Numbered from the stretch's first letter, positions 36,049 through 44,861 are shown. The stretch: DNA of 52,743 bases from Pseudomonadota bacterium (GCA_023423065.1 JAFAGC010000004.1:1-52743); one strand, 5' to 3'. Made by a program: numbers and translations. The notes: generated from the sequence alone by a model not told the origin.

Positions 36049-37074
36049 ATGCGTTCGAACGTAGAGAAGATGTGGTACGGCCCGGACGGGCCGATCTGGC
36101 TCGCGCCGCTGTCTTGGCTCTACGGCGCGGTCATGAGCCTGCGCAATTTCCTGTATCGCATCGGACTTCGGCACCGCGTACGCGTCGGCGCACCCGTGAT
36201 CGTGGTCGGCAACATCACCGTGGGCGGCACGGGCAAGACTCCGCTGGTCGCATGGCTCGCGAGCCGGATCGCCGAGACCGGCATGAAGGTCGCGGTGGTG
36301 TCGCGCGGATACGGCGGGCGGGCGCGCGGCGTCACGCGCGTGACGATGCACAGTCGGGCCTCGGAAGTCGGTGACGAGCCGCTGCTGCTCGCGCGACGTG
36401 CGCAGGCCGCGGTGTTCGTCGGGCGCGATCGCGTGGCGGCGGCGAGGGCCGCGGTCGCCGACAAGGCCGACGTCGTGATCTGTGACGACGGGCTGCAGCA
36501 CCTGGCGCTGCGACGCGATTGCGAGATCGCCGTGGTCGACGGGCAGCGCGGCTTCGGCAATGGCTGCGTGTTGCCGCGCGGTCCCCTGCGCGAAAGTCCG
36601 CGGCGCCTGCGGCGCGTGAATGCGGTCGTCGTCAACGGCGCGATCACGGCGCCGGGTTTTTCGCTGCCCGGCATGGTCGACCGCACGCACTTCTCGATGT
36701 CGCTGCGGCCCGGCGATGCGCAGCCGGTATCGGGCGGCGCGGTGCCGCGTCCGGTCGAGAGTTTCCGCGGCTCGAAGGTCCATGCCGTCGCCGCGATCGG
36801 CAACCCGCAACGGTTCTTCGACATGTTGCGCAGCGCGGGGCTCACGATTCACGAGCATCCCTTCGCCGATCACCACGCGTTCAAGCCGGTGGACCTGGAT
36901 TTCCGCGACCGGCTGCCAGTCATCATGACCGAGAAAGATGCCGTAAAATGCGCGGCCTTCGCCGATGACCGTTGCTGGTTCGTGCCGGTCACGGCCGAGT
37001 TCGCCGAGCGCGAGGCGCGCGAACTCGTCGACCTGGTTCTCACCCGCGCCGAGGCGTTTCACAAGCATGGATGA
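36049..37074 (+). CDS. lpxK: Tetraacyldisaccharide 4'-kinase LpxK
   Basis: The 341-residue kinase has the P-loop VVGNITVGGTGKTPLVAWLA, SRGYGGRARG, DDGLQHLALRRD and the late motif FADHHAFKPVDL. It phosphorylates lipid A disaccharide at the 4' position. I use the ATG at 36049; an ATG at 36001 overlaps the msbA end by ~35 bp and adds residues without family resemblance. The stop overlaps the next gene by 8 bp. Confidence 0.95.
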   Translation: MRSNVEKMWYGPDGPIWLAPLSWLYGAVMSLRNFLYRIGLRHRVRVGAPVIVVGNITVGGTGKTPLVAWLASRIAETGMKVAVVSRGYGGRARGVTRVTMHSRASEVGDEPLLLARRAQAAVFVGRDRVAAARAAVADKADVVICDDGLQHLALRRDCEIAVVDGQRGFGNGCVLPRGPLRESPRRLRRVNAVVVNGAITAPGFSLPGMVDRTHFSMSLRPGDAQPVSGGAVPRPVESFRGSKVHAVAAIGNPQRFFDMLRSAGLTIHEHPFADHHAFKPVDLDFRDRLPVIMTEKDAVKCAAFADDRCWFVPVTAEFAEREARELVDLVLTRAEAFHKHG

Positions 37075-37258
37075 CAGGCTGCTCGACGTGCTCGCGTGTC
37101 CGCTCTGCAAGGGGCCGCTCAAGCTCCAGCGCGCCGCCGAGGTGCTGGTCTGCCGTGCGGATCGCCTGGCGTTTCCGATCCGCGATGGCGTGCCGATGAT
37201 GCTCGAGGAAGACGCGCGGCATCTCCCACCCGACGATCCGCTGCTGGCGCGCGAATGA
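37067..37258 (+). CDS. Trm112-like/YcaR zinc-ribbon protein
   Basis: This 63-residue protein follows the YcaR pattern: MDDRLLDVLACPLCKGPLKL with CxxC (Cys11, Cys14), a single later Cys in VLVCRADRLAFPIRDGVPMML, and an acidic tail. It occurs between lpxK and kdsB in many gammaproteobacteria. Its role is unproven; Trm112 proteins elsewhere activate methyltransferases. The stop overlaps the kdsB ATG. Confidence 0.9.
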   Translation: MDDRLLDVLACPLCKGPLKLQRAAEVLVCRADRLAFPIRDGVPMMLEEDARHLPPDDPLLARE

Positions 37259-38001
37259 AATTCCGCGTCGTCATTCCCGCGCGCTTCGATTCCTCGCGGT
37301 TGCCCGGAAAGGTGCTGTTGCCATTGGCCGGCAAGCCGATGATCCAGTGGGTACACGAACGGGCCCGCGCCGCGCAGGCGGCGGAAGTCGTGATCGCGAC
37401 CGACGACGAACGCATCGCGACCGCGGCGCGCGGCTTCGGCGCGGAAGTCGCGATGACGGCGCGCACGCACCTGTCCGGAACGGATCGCATCGCTGAAGTC
37501 GCCGCGGCCCGCGGTTGGGGCGACGGCGACATCGTCGTGAACGTGCAGGGTGACGAGCCGCTGATTCCGCCCGTGATCATCGACCAGGTCGCATCGTTGC
37601 TCGGGAAACATGCGCAGGCGGACATCGCGACGCTCGCGGCGAAGTTCGGTGCGTTCACCGAGTTCGACGACCCTAACAACGTGAAGGTGGCCTGCGGCGC
37701 CGGCGGCCGCGCGCTGTATTTCTCGCGCGCGCCGATTCCATGGAATCGCGACGCGGCGCAGACGTTGACGGACGCGTGCCTGCGGCACATCGGCATCTAT
37801 GCCTACCGGGTCGCGGCGCTGCGCAGGCTCGCGGGTCTGCCGCCGGGCCGGCTCGAGCAGATCGAGAAGCTCGAGCAGTTGCGGGCGCTGGAAAATGGAA
37901 TGGAGATCCGGGTGGAGCTGGCGGCCGAGCGGCCTCTGGCGGACGTCAACACCGCCGCCGATCTCGAGCGCGCGGAACGTGCGCTGACCTTGCGGCCGTG
38001 A
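37255..38001 (+). CDS. kdsB: 3-deoxy-manno-octulosonate cytidylyltransferase
   Basis: The 248-residue enzyme shows VIPARFDSSRLPGKVLLPLAGKPM at the N-terminus, VNVQGDEPLIPP for metal and CTP binding, FSRAPIPWNRD, and HIGIYAYR. It activates Kdo as CMP-Kdo for LPS inner-core synthesis. The ATG overlaps the previous stop. In Pseudomonas and relatives a ptp gene normally follows; here MOSC and an accessory block intervene. Confidence 0.96.
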   Translation: MKFRVVIPARFDSSRLPGKVLLPLAGKPMIQWVHERARAAQAAEVVIATDDERIATAARGFGAEVAMTARTHLSGTDRIAEVAAARGWGDGDIVVNVQGDEPLIPPVIIDQVASLLGKHAQADIATLAAKFGAFTEFDDPNNVKVACGAGGRALYFSRAPIPWNRDAAQTLTDACLRHIGIYAYRVAALRRLAGLPPGRLEQIEKLEQLRALENGMEIRVELAAERPLADVNTAADLERAERALTLRP

Positions 38002-38012
38002 GCGCGGTGAAC

Positions 38013-38834
38013 ATGGCCAGGCGCGCGACGATCGCGGCGCTCAACACGTATCCGGTGAAATCCTGCCGCGGCATTTCGCTCACGAGCGCGCGCATCGACG
38101 CGACGGGCCTCGCGGATGACCGGCACTGGATGCTCGTTCGTCCCAACGGACGTTTCGTCACGCAGCGCGAACTGCCGCGCCTGGCGCTGATCGTGACCTC
38201 GGTCGACGAGTCGTCATTGACGCTCTCCGCGCCGGGCACGGCGCCGCTCGTGGTGGCGCGCGACGCCGGCGACGCCACGCGGGAAATTACCGTGTGGAAA
38301 TTCACCGGCCGCGGGATCGACTGCGGCGATGCCGCGGCACGCTGGTGTTCGGAGTTTCTCGAGACGCCGCTGCGGCTGGTGAGGTTCGATCCGGACATGC
38401 CGCGAGAATGCAGCCCGGAGTGGACGAAGGACACGCGGGCCATCACCGAATTCAGCGACGGATACCCGATCCTCGTGATCTCGCGCGCCTCGCTCGCGGA
38501 CCTGAACTCGCGCCTGCCGAAGGCACTGCCGATGGAGCGTTTCCGACCGAACATCGTCATCGACGGCGTCGACGCCTACGACGAAGACCGTATGCACGAG
38601 CTGCGCGCCGACGGCATCGCATTACGCATCGTGAAGCCATGCGCGCGCTGCGCGATCACGACCACCGATCAGCAGACCGGCGAGCGCGATGGCGAAGAAC
38701 CGCTGGCTACTCTCAAGAAGTACCGCTTCGACGCCACACTCCGCGGCGTCCTGTTCGGCCAGAACGTGATCGCCGCGCAAGGCATCGGCGCGACGTTACG
38801 CGTCGGCCAGGAGTTCGAAGTCGTCTGGAAGTAG
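38013..38834 (+). CDS. MOSC domain protein (YcbX-like), molybdenum cofactor sulfur-carrier family
   Basis: The 273-residue protein has an N-terminal MOSC_N beta-barrel (LNTYPVKSCRGISLTSARIDATGLADDRHWMLV) and a C-terminal MOSC domain containing the conserved Cys in IVKPCARCAITTTDQQTGE and RFRPNIVI. Homologues such as YcbX reduce N-hydroxylated bases using molybdenum cofactor. Either the GTG at 37998 (GTGA overlap with the kdsB stop) or the ATG at 38013 could be the start; the ATG fits the family N-terminus better. The TAG stop lies five bases before repeat element copy 2. Confidence 0.88.
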   Translation: MARRATIAALNTYPVKSCRGISLTSARIDATGLADDRHWMLVRPNGRFVTQRELPRLALIVTSVDESSLTLSAPGTAPLVVARDAGDATREITVWKFTGRGIDCGDAAARWCSEFLETPLRLVRFDPDMPRECSPEWTKDTRAITEFSDGYPILVISRASLADLNSRLPKALPMERFRPNIVIDGVDAYDEDRMHELRADGIALRIVKPCARCAITTTDQQTGERDGEEPLATLKKYRFDATLRGVLFGQNVIAAQGIGATLRVGQEFEVVWK

Positions 38835-38839
38835 TGTGT

Positions 38840-39350
38840 AATGGGGACATTCCTCGTTTCCTAGCAAACGGGGACAGACCTGACCTGATGTCACGCTGCC
38901 ATCAAATCCTGCGACTCTTCTCTTAGCGCTCAGCCACCAGGTGTGGCGATGTCGAATGCGATCTACGAGCGACACCCGGCGATAGTCGCGTCGGTGCGCA
39001 CTCGATGATTCCCGGCGATCACCGCGGTGAGTACACGGCATGGACGGTGCACATGCGATGGGGCTGAGCCTACGCGGCGCATCCAGCGTTCGCGCAAGGC
39101 ACGGAGCCGGCAAGGAACACCCTCAGCCTGCGCCAGGCGCCCATCCAGATTGGCAGAGACAGATAACCCGCCCCCACGGCCGGCGGTCCATCGCTAGGCG
39201 CCTCCAATAGCTGGGGCGCGCCGCGGTAGCGAAACCCATCGCGTGGGCGACGGCCATGCCGTCAACGCAGACGAACGTAATCGCCGGGACTCATCGAGCC
39301 CGAAATCGAGGCCTGTCCCCTTTTGCTAGGAAACGAGGAATGTCCCTATT
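38840..39350. mobile_element. Repeat element copy 2: 511-bp MITE-like element with 42-bp terminal inverted repeats
   Basis: The left terminal repeat spans 38840-38881 (AATGGGGACATTCCTCG...) and the right 39309-39350. The interior matches copy 1 (21952-22456) along its full length in the same orientation, most strongly in the central 350 bp; the left ~80 interior bp are less alike. The element lies between the stops of the MOSC gene (+) and the TPR-GGDEF gene (-), whose TAA overlaps the element edge. I see no gene or transposase inside; ORFs on either strand lack recognisable features and are not conserved between the two copies in length. Confidence 0.8.
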
Positions 39351-41286
39351 AACGCTGCCGGGTGCCACCGGTGGCGGTCATTGTTCCATGCCGCGCAGAG
39401 TTGTAGATCTCGACACGATCGCGCCCTTGAGTCTTGGCTACGTACAACGCGATATCGGCCCGGCGCGCGATCTGATCGAACAGCACGTCGCCTGGTTCGT
39501 AACTCGCCAGGCCGAGGCTCAGCGTGACGGTGACGTCGTGATCCTCGACCTTCATGCGCTGCGTGCGCAGCGCCGCGCGCAGCCTCTCGGATGCCTGCCG
39601 CGCCTGGTCGAGCGTGAAGTCCGGGAACAGCACCAGGAATTCCTCGCCGCCGTAACGTCCGAACACCTCGTTGGTCTGCAGCGAGCTGCGCAGCACCGCC
39701 GCGAACCGCTGCAGGATCTGGTCGCCGACCGCATGCCCGAAGCGGTCGTTGATCGACTTGAAGTGATCGAGATCGATGAGCCCGATGATCAGCGTGCCTT
39801 TCGCCTCGCGCGCGCGTGACAGGAACTCGACCGACTTGCGCACGATCGCGCGGCGGTTGAGCAACCCGGTGAGCTCGTCGCGTTCGGCGAGCCGGATCAG
39901 CTCGGCGCGATGGCGGCGGTTGGACCACAGCGCGTAACCGAGCACGAACGCCGTCACGAGACCTGCGAGTCCCGCGAGCGCGATGAGCTGCGTCGTGCGC
40001 TGCTGGCTCGTGAGCCGCTCCTCGGCGAGGCGCTTGTCCTTCTCGAGCAGCGCGATCTTCTGCTTCTCCTGGTCGCTCTCGAACTGCACGCGCAGCTGCG
40101 CGACTTCGCGGATGCGATCGAGCGTGCCCTGTTCGCGCACGCGCCGCAGGTATTCGCCCTGGTCCGTGAACGCGGCGGGATAGTTGCCGATGGCCGCGTG
40201 CGCGCGCGAGCGCAGCTCGTAGAGCTCGGCGATGTCATCGGCCGGCTGCGCGCCGCCCGGCGCGATCGCGCGGTTGAACTGCTCGACGGCTTCCTTCGAA
40301 TGACCGAGCGCGAGATTCAGCCGCCCGCGCAGCGCCGCGAGCGTGCGGTAATCGTTGTCGTCCATGCCGCTGGTCTGGCTCAGCGTCTGCTCGGCGCGAT
40401 CGCACCAGCGCGCGGCCTCGGCGAGCGCATTGCGCTGGATCTGCACGCCGCACATGCGAAGCTGCGACAGGCCCGTGCCCACGCGATCGCCGATGGTTTC
40501 GTGAAGTCGCAAGGCCTCGGTCGCAGCCATGTTGGCTTCGTCGAGACGGCCCGCGGCGGTCAGGATCGCGGCGCGCCGGTCGAGTGCGGTCGCGAGCCGG
40601 ATCTGCGCGTTCTGTTCGCGGAAGAACGCGATGGTCTCGTCTGCCAGCGCGAGCGCCTGCGGGTAGTCGCGCACCGAGAACTGCGCCATCGACAGCCGAC
40701 CCGCCGCGACCATGGCTTCCTCGCGCGATGCGACCCGGCGCAGCAGTGCGTACGCACGCAGCAGGTCGTCGAGTGCCTGGTCGGCATTACCGTCACGGAA
40801 GTTGAGCCAGCCGCGATCGCGCAGCACGCAGCCCAGGGCCAGCGGCCTGTCCCGGACCGCGTCGGCCACGCGCGTGAGCTCGACGATCGCGGCGTCGATG
40901 CCGCCCACGTTGGTGCTCACCAGCGCGCGCACGGTGCGCATGCGCACCGCGAGGTCCGACATATCCCCGGCGGGCAGCAGCGCAAGCCCGGCATCCGCAT
41001 GGGTGATGGACTGGCGACTGAAGCCGAGCTGGCGGGCCGCGTCGGCGGCGATCGCATGAAGTGCCGCGCGGCGCGTGGCCGGCATGTCGGCCGTGGTCGA
41101 GATCGTATTGGCGAGCTGGGGCAGGGCCGAGGCCGGATCGCGGAAGGCCTGTTCCTCGAGCGCCTCGAGGTCGCCGGTCTGTGCGCCGATGCAGGCCGCG
41201 CGCGCCAGCGGCGCGAGCAGCACGCACGAAAGCGCCGTCAGGACGACGGCGCGCGATGATCGATAACGGATGGTGGGTCCGTGCAC
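39349..41286 (-). CDS. Exported TPR-repeat diguanylate cyclase (GGDEF)
   Basis: The 645-residue protein has a signal sequence or N-terminal anchor (RAVVLTALSCVLLAPLARAA), then about 370 residues of helical TPR-like repeats. A coiled-coil segment rich in Glu/Lys/Gln precedes one transmembrane helix (TTQLIALAGLAGLVTAFVLGYALW). The C-terminal GGDEF domain (DELTGLLNRRAIV, DLDHFKSINDRFGH) has the active motif GRYGGEEF. The RxxD I-site is absent (Q-T-N-E at that position), so product inhibition is unlikely. It probably senses periplasmic or membrane cues and makes c-di-GMP. GTG at 41286 is preferred because it directly precedes the signal sequence. Confidence 0.85.
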   Translation of the reverse strand: MHGPTIRYRSSRAVVLTALSCVLLAPLARAACIGAQTGDLEALEEQAFRDPASALPQLANTISTTADMPATRRAALHAIAADAARQLGFSRQSITHADAGLALLPAGDMSDLAVRMRTVRALVSTNVGGIDAAIVELTRVADAVRDRPLALGCVLRDRGWLNFRDGNADQALDDLLRAYALLRRVASREEAMVAAGRLSMAQFSVRDYPQALALADETIAFFREQNAQIRLATALDRRAAILTAAGRLDEANMAATEALRLHETIGDRVGTGLSQLRMCGVQIQRNALAEAARWCDRAEQTLSQTSGMDDNDYRTLAALRGRLNLALGHSKEAVEQFNRAIAPGGAQPADDIAELYELRSRAHAAIGNYPAAFTDQGEYLRRVREQGTLDRIREVAQLRVQFESDQEKQKIALLEKDKRLAEERLTSQQRTTQLIALAGLAGLVTAFVLGYALWSNRRHRAELIRLAERDELTGLLNRRAIVRKSVEFLSRAREAKGTLIIGLIDLDHFKSINDRFGHAVGDQILQRFAAVLRSSLQTNEVFGRYGGEEFLVLFPDFTLDQARQASERLRAALRTQRMKVEDHDVTVTLSLGLASYEPGDVLFDQIARRADIALYVAKTQGRDRVEIYNSARHGTMTATGGTRQR

Positions 41287-41320
41287 GGCGCGTAGTTTAC
41301 GCGTCCGCGCTGCGGTGCAC

Positions 41321-41959
41321 TCACTGCTGTTTGACCGAATCCAGTTTTCTTGACGGCGTCGAACCTTCCAGCGGAATGGTGAAGAAGCCGAACCCCGTTC
41401 CCTCGGCGGCATCCATGGTCACGAGGACGCGGATCTCCCTGGCCGATTCGGCCGCGCGCGTGACGGCGTATTGCCGGCGAATGACGTCCCGATTCCCGAG
41501 TTTCTGGACTCGGGCGGGCCCGGCCGCGATGGTCAGTCCGGCCTTCTCGGCAAGGCTGACCTGCATCGGCGCGCCGGCGATGCGCGGCACCACCGCCACG
41601 TGAAGCGTGGCCGACTGGCCCGGCGCGATCGGCCCGTCGATCTGATACCGGACATCGGCGGCGACGCTGATCTTGGCGCTGGGACGGGCCAGCGGCATGG
41701 AGTTCAGGTCGGGCTCGGTCGAGGCCGCGGGTGGATCCTGCGGCGGGGGCATCGTCGAAGGATCGCTGGGCTGCGGTGGAGCGGGAGTTGCTTCATCGGT
41801 GGGGGTTGCGTCCGGAGCCTCGTCGGGAGCCTGCCCGGCGGCTTCTTTCGCCGGTGCCGAAGCGGGTTCGGCGGGCGGTGTCGATTTCGCGCAGGCCAGC
41901 AGGGCGAGCGCCATCAATGTCATGCCGGCAACGTTTCGGAGGGATAAGGAATTCGCCAT
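41321..41959 (-). CDS. Predicted lipoprotein of unknown function
   Basis: The 212-residue protein has a lipoprotein signal (NVAGMTLMALALLAC, lipid Cys23) and a 55-residue Pro/Ala/Glu/Asp-rich linker. A C-terminal beta-rich domain follows (ISVAADVRYQIDGPIAPGQSATLHVAVVPRIAG). The start at 41959 has GAGG eight bases upstream, overlapping the stop of the preceding peptidase gene; an ATG two codons earlier is possible. The coupling to the peptidase suggests a shared surface function. I do not recognise the family. Confidence 0.75.
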   Translation of the reverse strand: MANSLSLRNVAGMTLMALALLACAKSTPPAEPASAPAKEAAGQAPDEAPDATPTDEATPAPPQPSDPSTMPPPQDPPAASTEPDLNSMPLARPSAKISVAADVRYQIDGPIAPGQSATLHVAVVPRIAGAPMQVSLAEKAGLTIAAGPARVQKLGNRDVIRRQYAVTRAAESAREIRVLVTMDAAEGTGFGFFTIPLEGSTPSRKLDSVKQQ

Positions 41960-41969
41960 GGTCATGACC

Positions 41970-44237
41970 TCAATTGATCGTCACGGTGAGGTTGTAGTCG
42001 CCCGTCGTGCCCTGGTCTCCGCAGCCATTGGCGCAGTCGTAGACGTCGATGATGTAGGTGCCGTTCTGGGTCGCCATGAAAGTCTGCTCTTCGGGTGTGG
42101 CCGCGCTTCCGTTGGGACTGAAGCCGGTGGCGATCACGACTCCATTCCGGTACACCACGAAATCCGTGTCGACGGGAGTATTTGGGTTCGACGAGTACGC
42201 CGTGACCGTGATGTTGCGCGGTGCGTCCGGCACGTTGAAGCGGATGAAGCGCCGATTGCCGAGTGCATTGAACGTCCCCGCGTCGTCCGTGCTGAACAAG
42301 ATGCGTTGCTGGCCGATGGACATCGTTTCGTAGATCGGCAGAACCGCGGACGCCGGTACCGTCAATGGAACCTGGGTCTGTCCCGTGGCGAAAGCATCGA
42401 CGACCGGATCGACGTTCTGCCCCAACAGGAGCTGGTTGATCGCGGTCGCGTCGCCGGGGCGATCCGCCTTGAGCGCCGCGATGAAGGAGAAGATGCTGGT
42501 CATCGCGGGAGTGGTGCGCTGCTCGTCGACGAGCACGTTCCAGATCGGCGCGAAACCGAGCGACAACGCATCCGCGCCATCCGCGACCGGATCGTAGAGA
42601 TCCCACAGGATCGACCAGACCGAGGATTCGCTGCAGAAACAGCCATAGTCCTCCTGGGGCGCACCCACGGGATTGCTAGGTGGATTGTCTTCCACGTCGA
42701 AGGTGCTCGAAAACCGCGAGCTTCCGCTCACGTACGAATCGCGCGCGATGGGATCGTTAAGGACTATGGCGGCGAACGCGTAGCCGAATCCTTCGCCGAA
42801 GGCGACGCGGATGTCGAGCTTGTCGCCGCGGCCGTGTGGGCCGCCGATGTTGTCGGCGCGCGAGAAGCTGTCCTCGACGTAGTGACCGAATTCATGCGCG
42901 ATGACGTGCTGGTCGAACTCGTCCGTATCTTCGGTGACTTCGGCAGACAACGTGATGACGTTGGGACCCGGGTCGTAATAGGTCTCGCCGCCCGGATTGT
43001 CAGGCGCCCAGTCGAGGATGAGCACCGGGAAGTTCGTGTTCGGTGCCACCGACAACACGGTCTGCACGGACTGGTAGACCGTATCGAGGATTGCGAAGGG
43101 CGCCGAGGCACGCGTGCCGGTCACCGTGCCGCTCGCGTTGAAGCCCGACGGAATCGCGAGGTCGTGCGCACCGGCGGTGTTCGAATTGAACGGCGTGACG
43201 TCGGTGAATACGTAGGGCTCTGGATTCAGCCTCGGGACGTCATTGTCGTCCTTGACGTCCATCACGGTGAAATCCCAGCGAGGCAACGGCGACGAAGCGT
43301 CCCGCAGCATCTGGGCCACCGCCTGGATCCGGATGCTGGAATTCGCGGGTACCGACAGCGCATAGACGCCGTTCTCGTTGGTCGTTCCGGTCGCGAGCAC
43401 GTTGTCGGTCGTCCCGTCGATCGCGCGGACGACGACGACGCGTGCCGGATGCATCGTCTGGTTGGCGTAGTTCAGTCCGAGATTGAGTGTCGTGTTGAAC
43501 TGGACGCGCTGATAACGGACCGTGCCCGTGACCGTGACGTTGCCGCCGCCCGGGGGATTCACGATGACCGTGACCGTGGACGCCGGACTGATCGCGCCCC
43601 GGTTATCCGTGACGACGAGCGAGAACGTGAGCGTCGCCGGCGAGGTCACCGTGGGCGCCAGGAAGGTCGGCTCCGCGCTCGCCGGATCCGACAGCGGCAC
43701 GACGGGCGTACCGCCGGTCTGCGACCACGCGTAAGTCGCGATGGTGCCGTCCGGGTCGCTGCTCCCGGTGCCGTCCAGCGAGACCATGTCGCCCGACGTC
43801 ACCGTCTGCGGCGTACCGGCGTTTGCCGTAGGGGACGTGTTGTTGGCGGGGTTCACGGTGATCGCCACCGTGGAGGCCGTGCTGCTCGCGCCGCGATTGT
43901 CGGTCACCGTGAGCGAGAACGTGAGCGTCGCCGCGTTGGCGACGTCGGGCGCCGTGAACGTCGGCTGCGCGGATGCCGGATTGGACAAGGTGACCACCGG
44001 TGTGCCGCCCGTCTGTGTCCATGCGAAGGTGGTGATGTTGCCGTCGGGATCGCTGCTCGCAGAACCGTCGAGCGTGACGACGGCTCCCGAGGTCACCGTC
44101 TGCGCGGCGCCCGCGTTCGCCCTGGGCGAAACGTTGGCGGGTGTGACCGGTCCGTCGCCGTCATCGCCCCCACCACATGCGACCAGCAACAACGCGGCGA
44201 GGCCGGCCAGGATCGGTCCACGACTTATGTAGCGCAT
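41970..44237 (-). CDS. Lipoprotein with two PKD-like domains and a HEFGH zinc metallopeptidase domain
   Basis: The 755-residue protein begins with a lipobox (AGLAALLLVAC, Cys21) followed by GGGDDGDG. Two tandem Ig/PKD-like repeats (about residues 37-130 and 135-228) share PxANAG, QTVTSG, SSDPDG, QTGGTPVV and LTFSLxVTDNRGA. The catalytic domain contains HVIAHEFGHYVEDSF with HExxH at 448-452 and a likely third ligand Glu482 in VAFGEGFGYAFA, a gluzincin pattern. The C-terminal ~130 residues form a beta-sandwich resembling pre-peptidase C-terminal domains (NITVTAYSSNP ... YIIDVYDCANGCGD). It probably acts at the cell surface; substrate unknown. Confidence 0.85.
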   Translation of the reverse strand: MRYISRGPILAGLAALLLVACGGGDDGDGPVTPANVSPRANAGAAQTVTSGAVVTLDGSASSDPDGNITTFAWTQTGGTPVVTLSNPASAQPTFTAPDVANAATLTFSLTVTDNRGASSTASTVAITVNPANNTSPTANAGTPQTVTSGDMVSLDGTGSSDPDGTIATYAWSQTGGTPVVPLSDPASAEPTFLAPTVTSPATLTFSLVVTDNRGAISPASTVTVIVNPPGGGNVTVTGTVRYQRVQFNTTLNLGLNYANQTMHPARVVVVRAIDGTTDNVLATGTTNENGVYALSVPANSSIRIQAVAQMLRDASSPLPRWDFTVMDVKDDNDVPRLNPEPYVFTDVTPFNSNTAGAHDLAIPSGFNASGTVTGTRASAPFAILDTVYQSVQTVLSVAPNTNFPVLILDWAPDNPGGETYYDPGPNVITLSAEVTEDTDEFDQHVIAHEFGHYVEDSFSRADNIGGPHGRGDKLDIRVAFGEGFGYAFAAIVLNDPIARDSYVSGSSRFSSTFDVEDNPPSNPVGAPQEDYGCFCSESSVWSILWDLYDPVADGADALSLGFAPIWNVLVDEQRTTPAMTSIFSFIAALKADRPGDATAINQLLLGQNVDPVVDAFATGQTQVPLTVPASAVLPIYETMSIGQQRILFSTDDAGTFNALGNRRFIRFNVPDAPRNITVTAYSSNPNTPVDTDFVVYRNGVVIATGFSPNGSAATPEEQTFMATQNGTYIIDVYDCANGCGDQGTTGDYNLTVTIN
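43554..44129 (-). repeat. Tandem duplication encoding two PKD-like domains (period 98 residues)
   Basis: Within the peptidase lipoprotein, residues 37-130 and 135-228 are closely similar over their whole length (for example SSDPDGNITTFAWTQTGG versus SSDPDGTIATYAWSQTGG). Their similarity suggests a fairly recent internal duplication of about 294 bp. Confidence 0.8.
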
Positions 44238-44396
44238 ACCGCTTTATACCGGCGCGCGCGAGAAGATAGGAGTAGGAATTCGTCGCGATTTTGCGCCAAC
44301 GGGCTTGTTTGGAGCGAAATGAGATCGTCGTCGCGTACCGCGATACCGAAAGTCAGGGTTTCCGCGACTCCCGCGAACGGGCACCATCGGATCCGC

Positions 44397-44861
44397 ATGA
44401 GAATCCTGTTTGTTTGTCTCGGAAACATCTGTCGTTCGCCGACCGCCGAAGGCGTCGTGCGGGCGATCGCGGCGCGGGAGTTCCCCGGGCTCGATCTGGA
44501 AGTGGATTCGGCCGGCACGGCGGACTACCACGTGGGCGAGCCGCCGGATCGTCGCACCGTCGCCGCGGCGCGCAGGCGCGGGTACGAAATCGCCGGCCTG
44601 CGAGCGCGGCGCATCACGCACGAGGATTTCACCCGCTTCGACCAGGTGCTCGCGATGGATTACGCGAATCTCGACGAACTCGAATCGTTGCGTCGTGCGG
44701 ACGCGATCGCGCGAACAGGGTTGTTCCTCGAGTACGCCCCGGAGTGCGGTTTCGAAGAAGTGCCGGATCCGTACTTCGGCGGAGTCGAGGACTTCGAACG
44801 GGTACTCGACCTGTGCGAATGCGGCGCGCGCGGACTGCTGAGGCGGCTGCTGGAAGAATAA
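44397..44861 (+). CDS. Low molecular weight protein-tyrosine phosphatase
   Basis: The 154-residue enzyme has the P-loop VCLGNICRSPTAEGV (nucleophile Cys7, Arg13) and the general-acid Asp in VPDPYFGG. It removes phosphate from Tyr residues and is often linked to exopolysaccharide control. The frame is open far upstream, antisense to the peptidase gene, but family similarity begins only at the ATG at 44397. In related genomes ptp lies between kdsB and murB/rne; here the neighbour rne is retained, whereas kdsB is 6 kb away. Confidence 0.93.
   Translation: MRILFVCLGNICRSPTAEGVVRAIAAREFPGLDLEVDSAGTADYHVGEPPDRRTVAAARRRGYEIAGLRARRITHEDFTRFDQVLAMDYANLDELESLRRADAIARTGLFLEYAPECGFEEVPDPYFGGVEDFERVLDLCECGARGLLRRLLEE

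Noticed and set aside
34284..36064. 571-codon alternative frame over msbA
   Set aside because: MsbA motifs (Walker A, signature, Walker B) are all in the other frame. The alternative is Arg/His/Gly-rich shadow.
41673..44396. Long plus-strand ORF running antisense through the PKD peptidase into ptp
   Set aside because: Only the last 154 codons (from 44397) match a known family. The rest is Arg/Asp/Val-rich shadow of the minus-strand peptidase gene.
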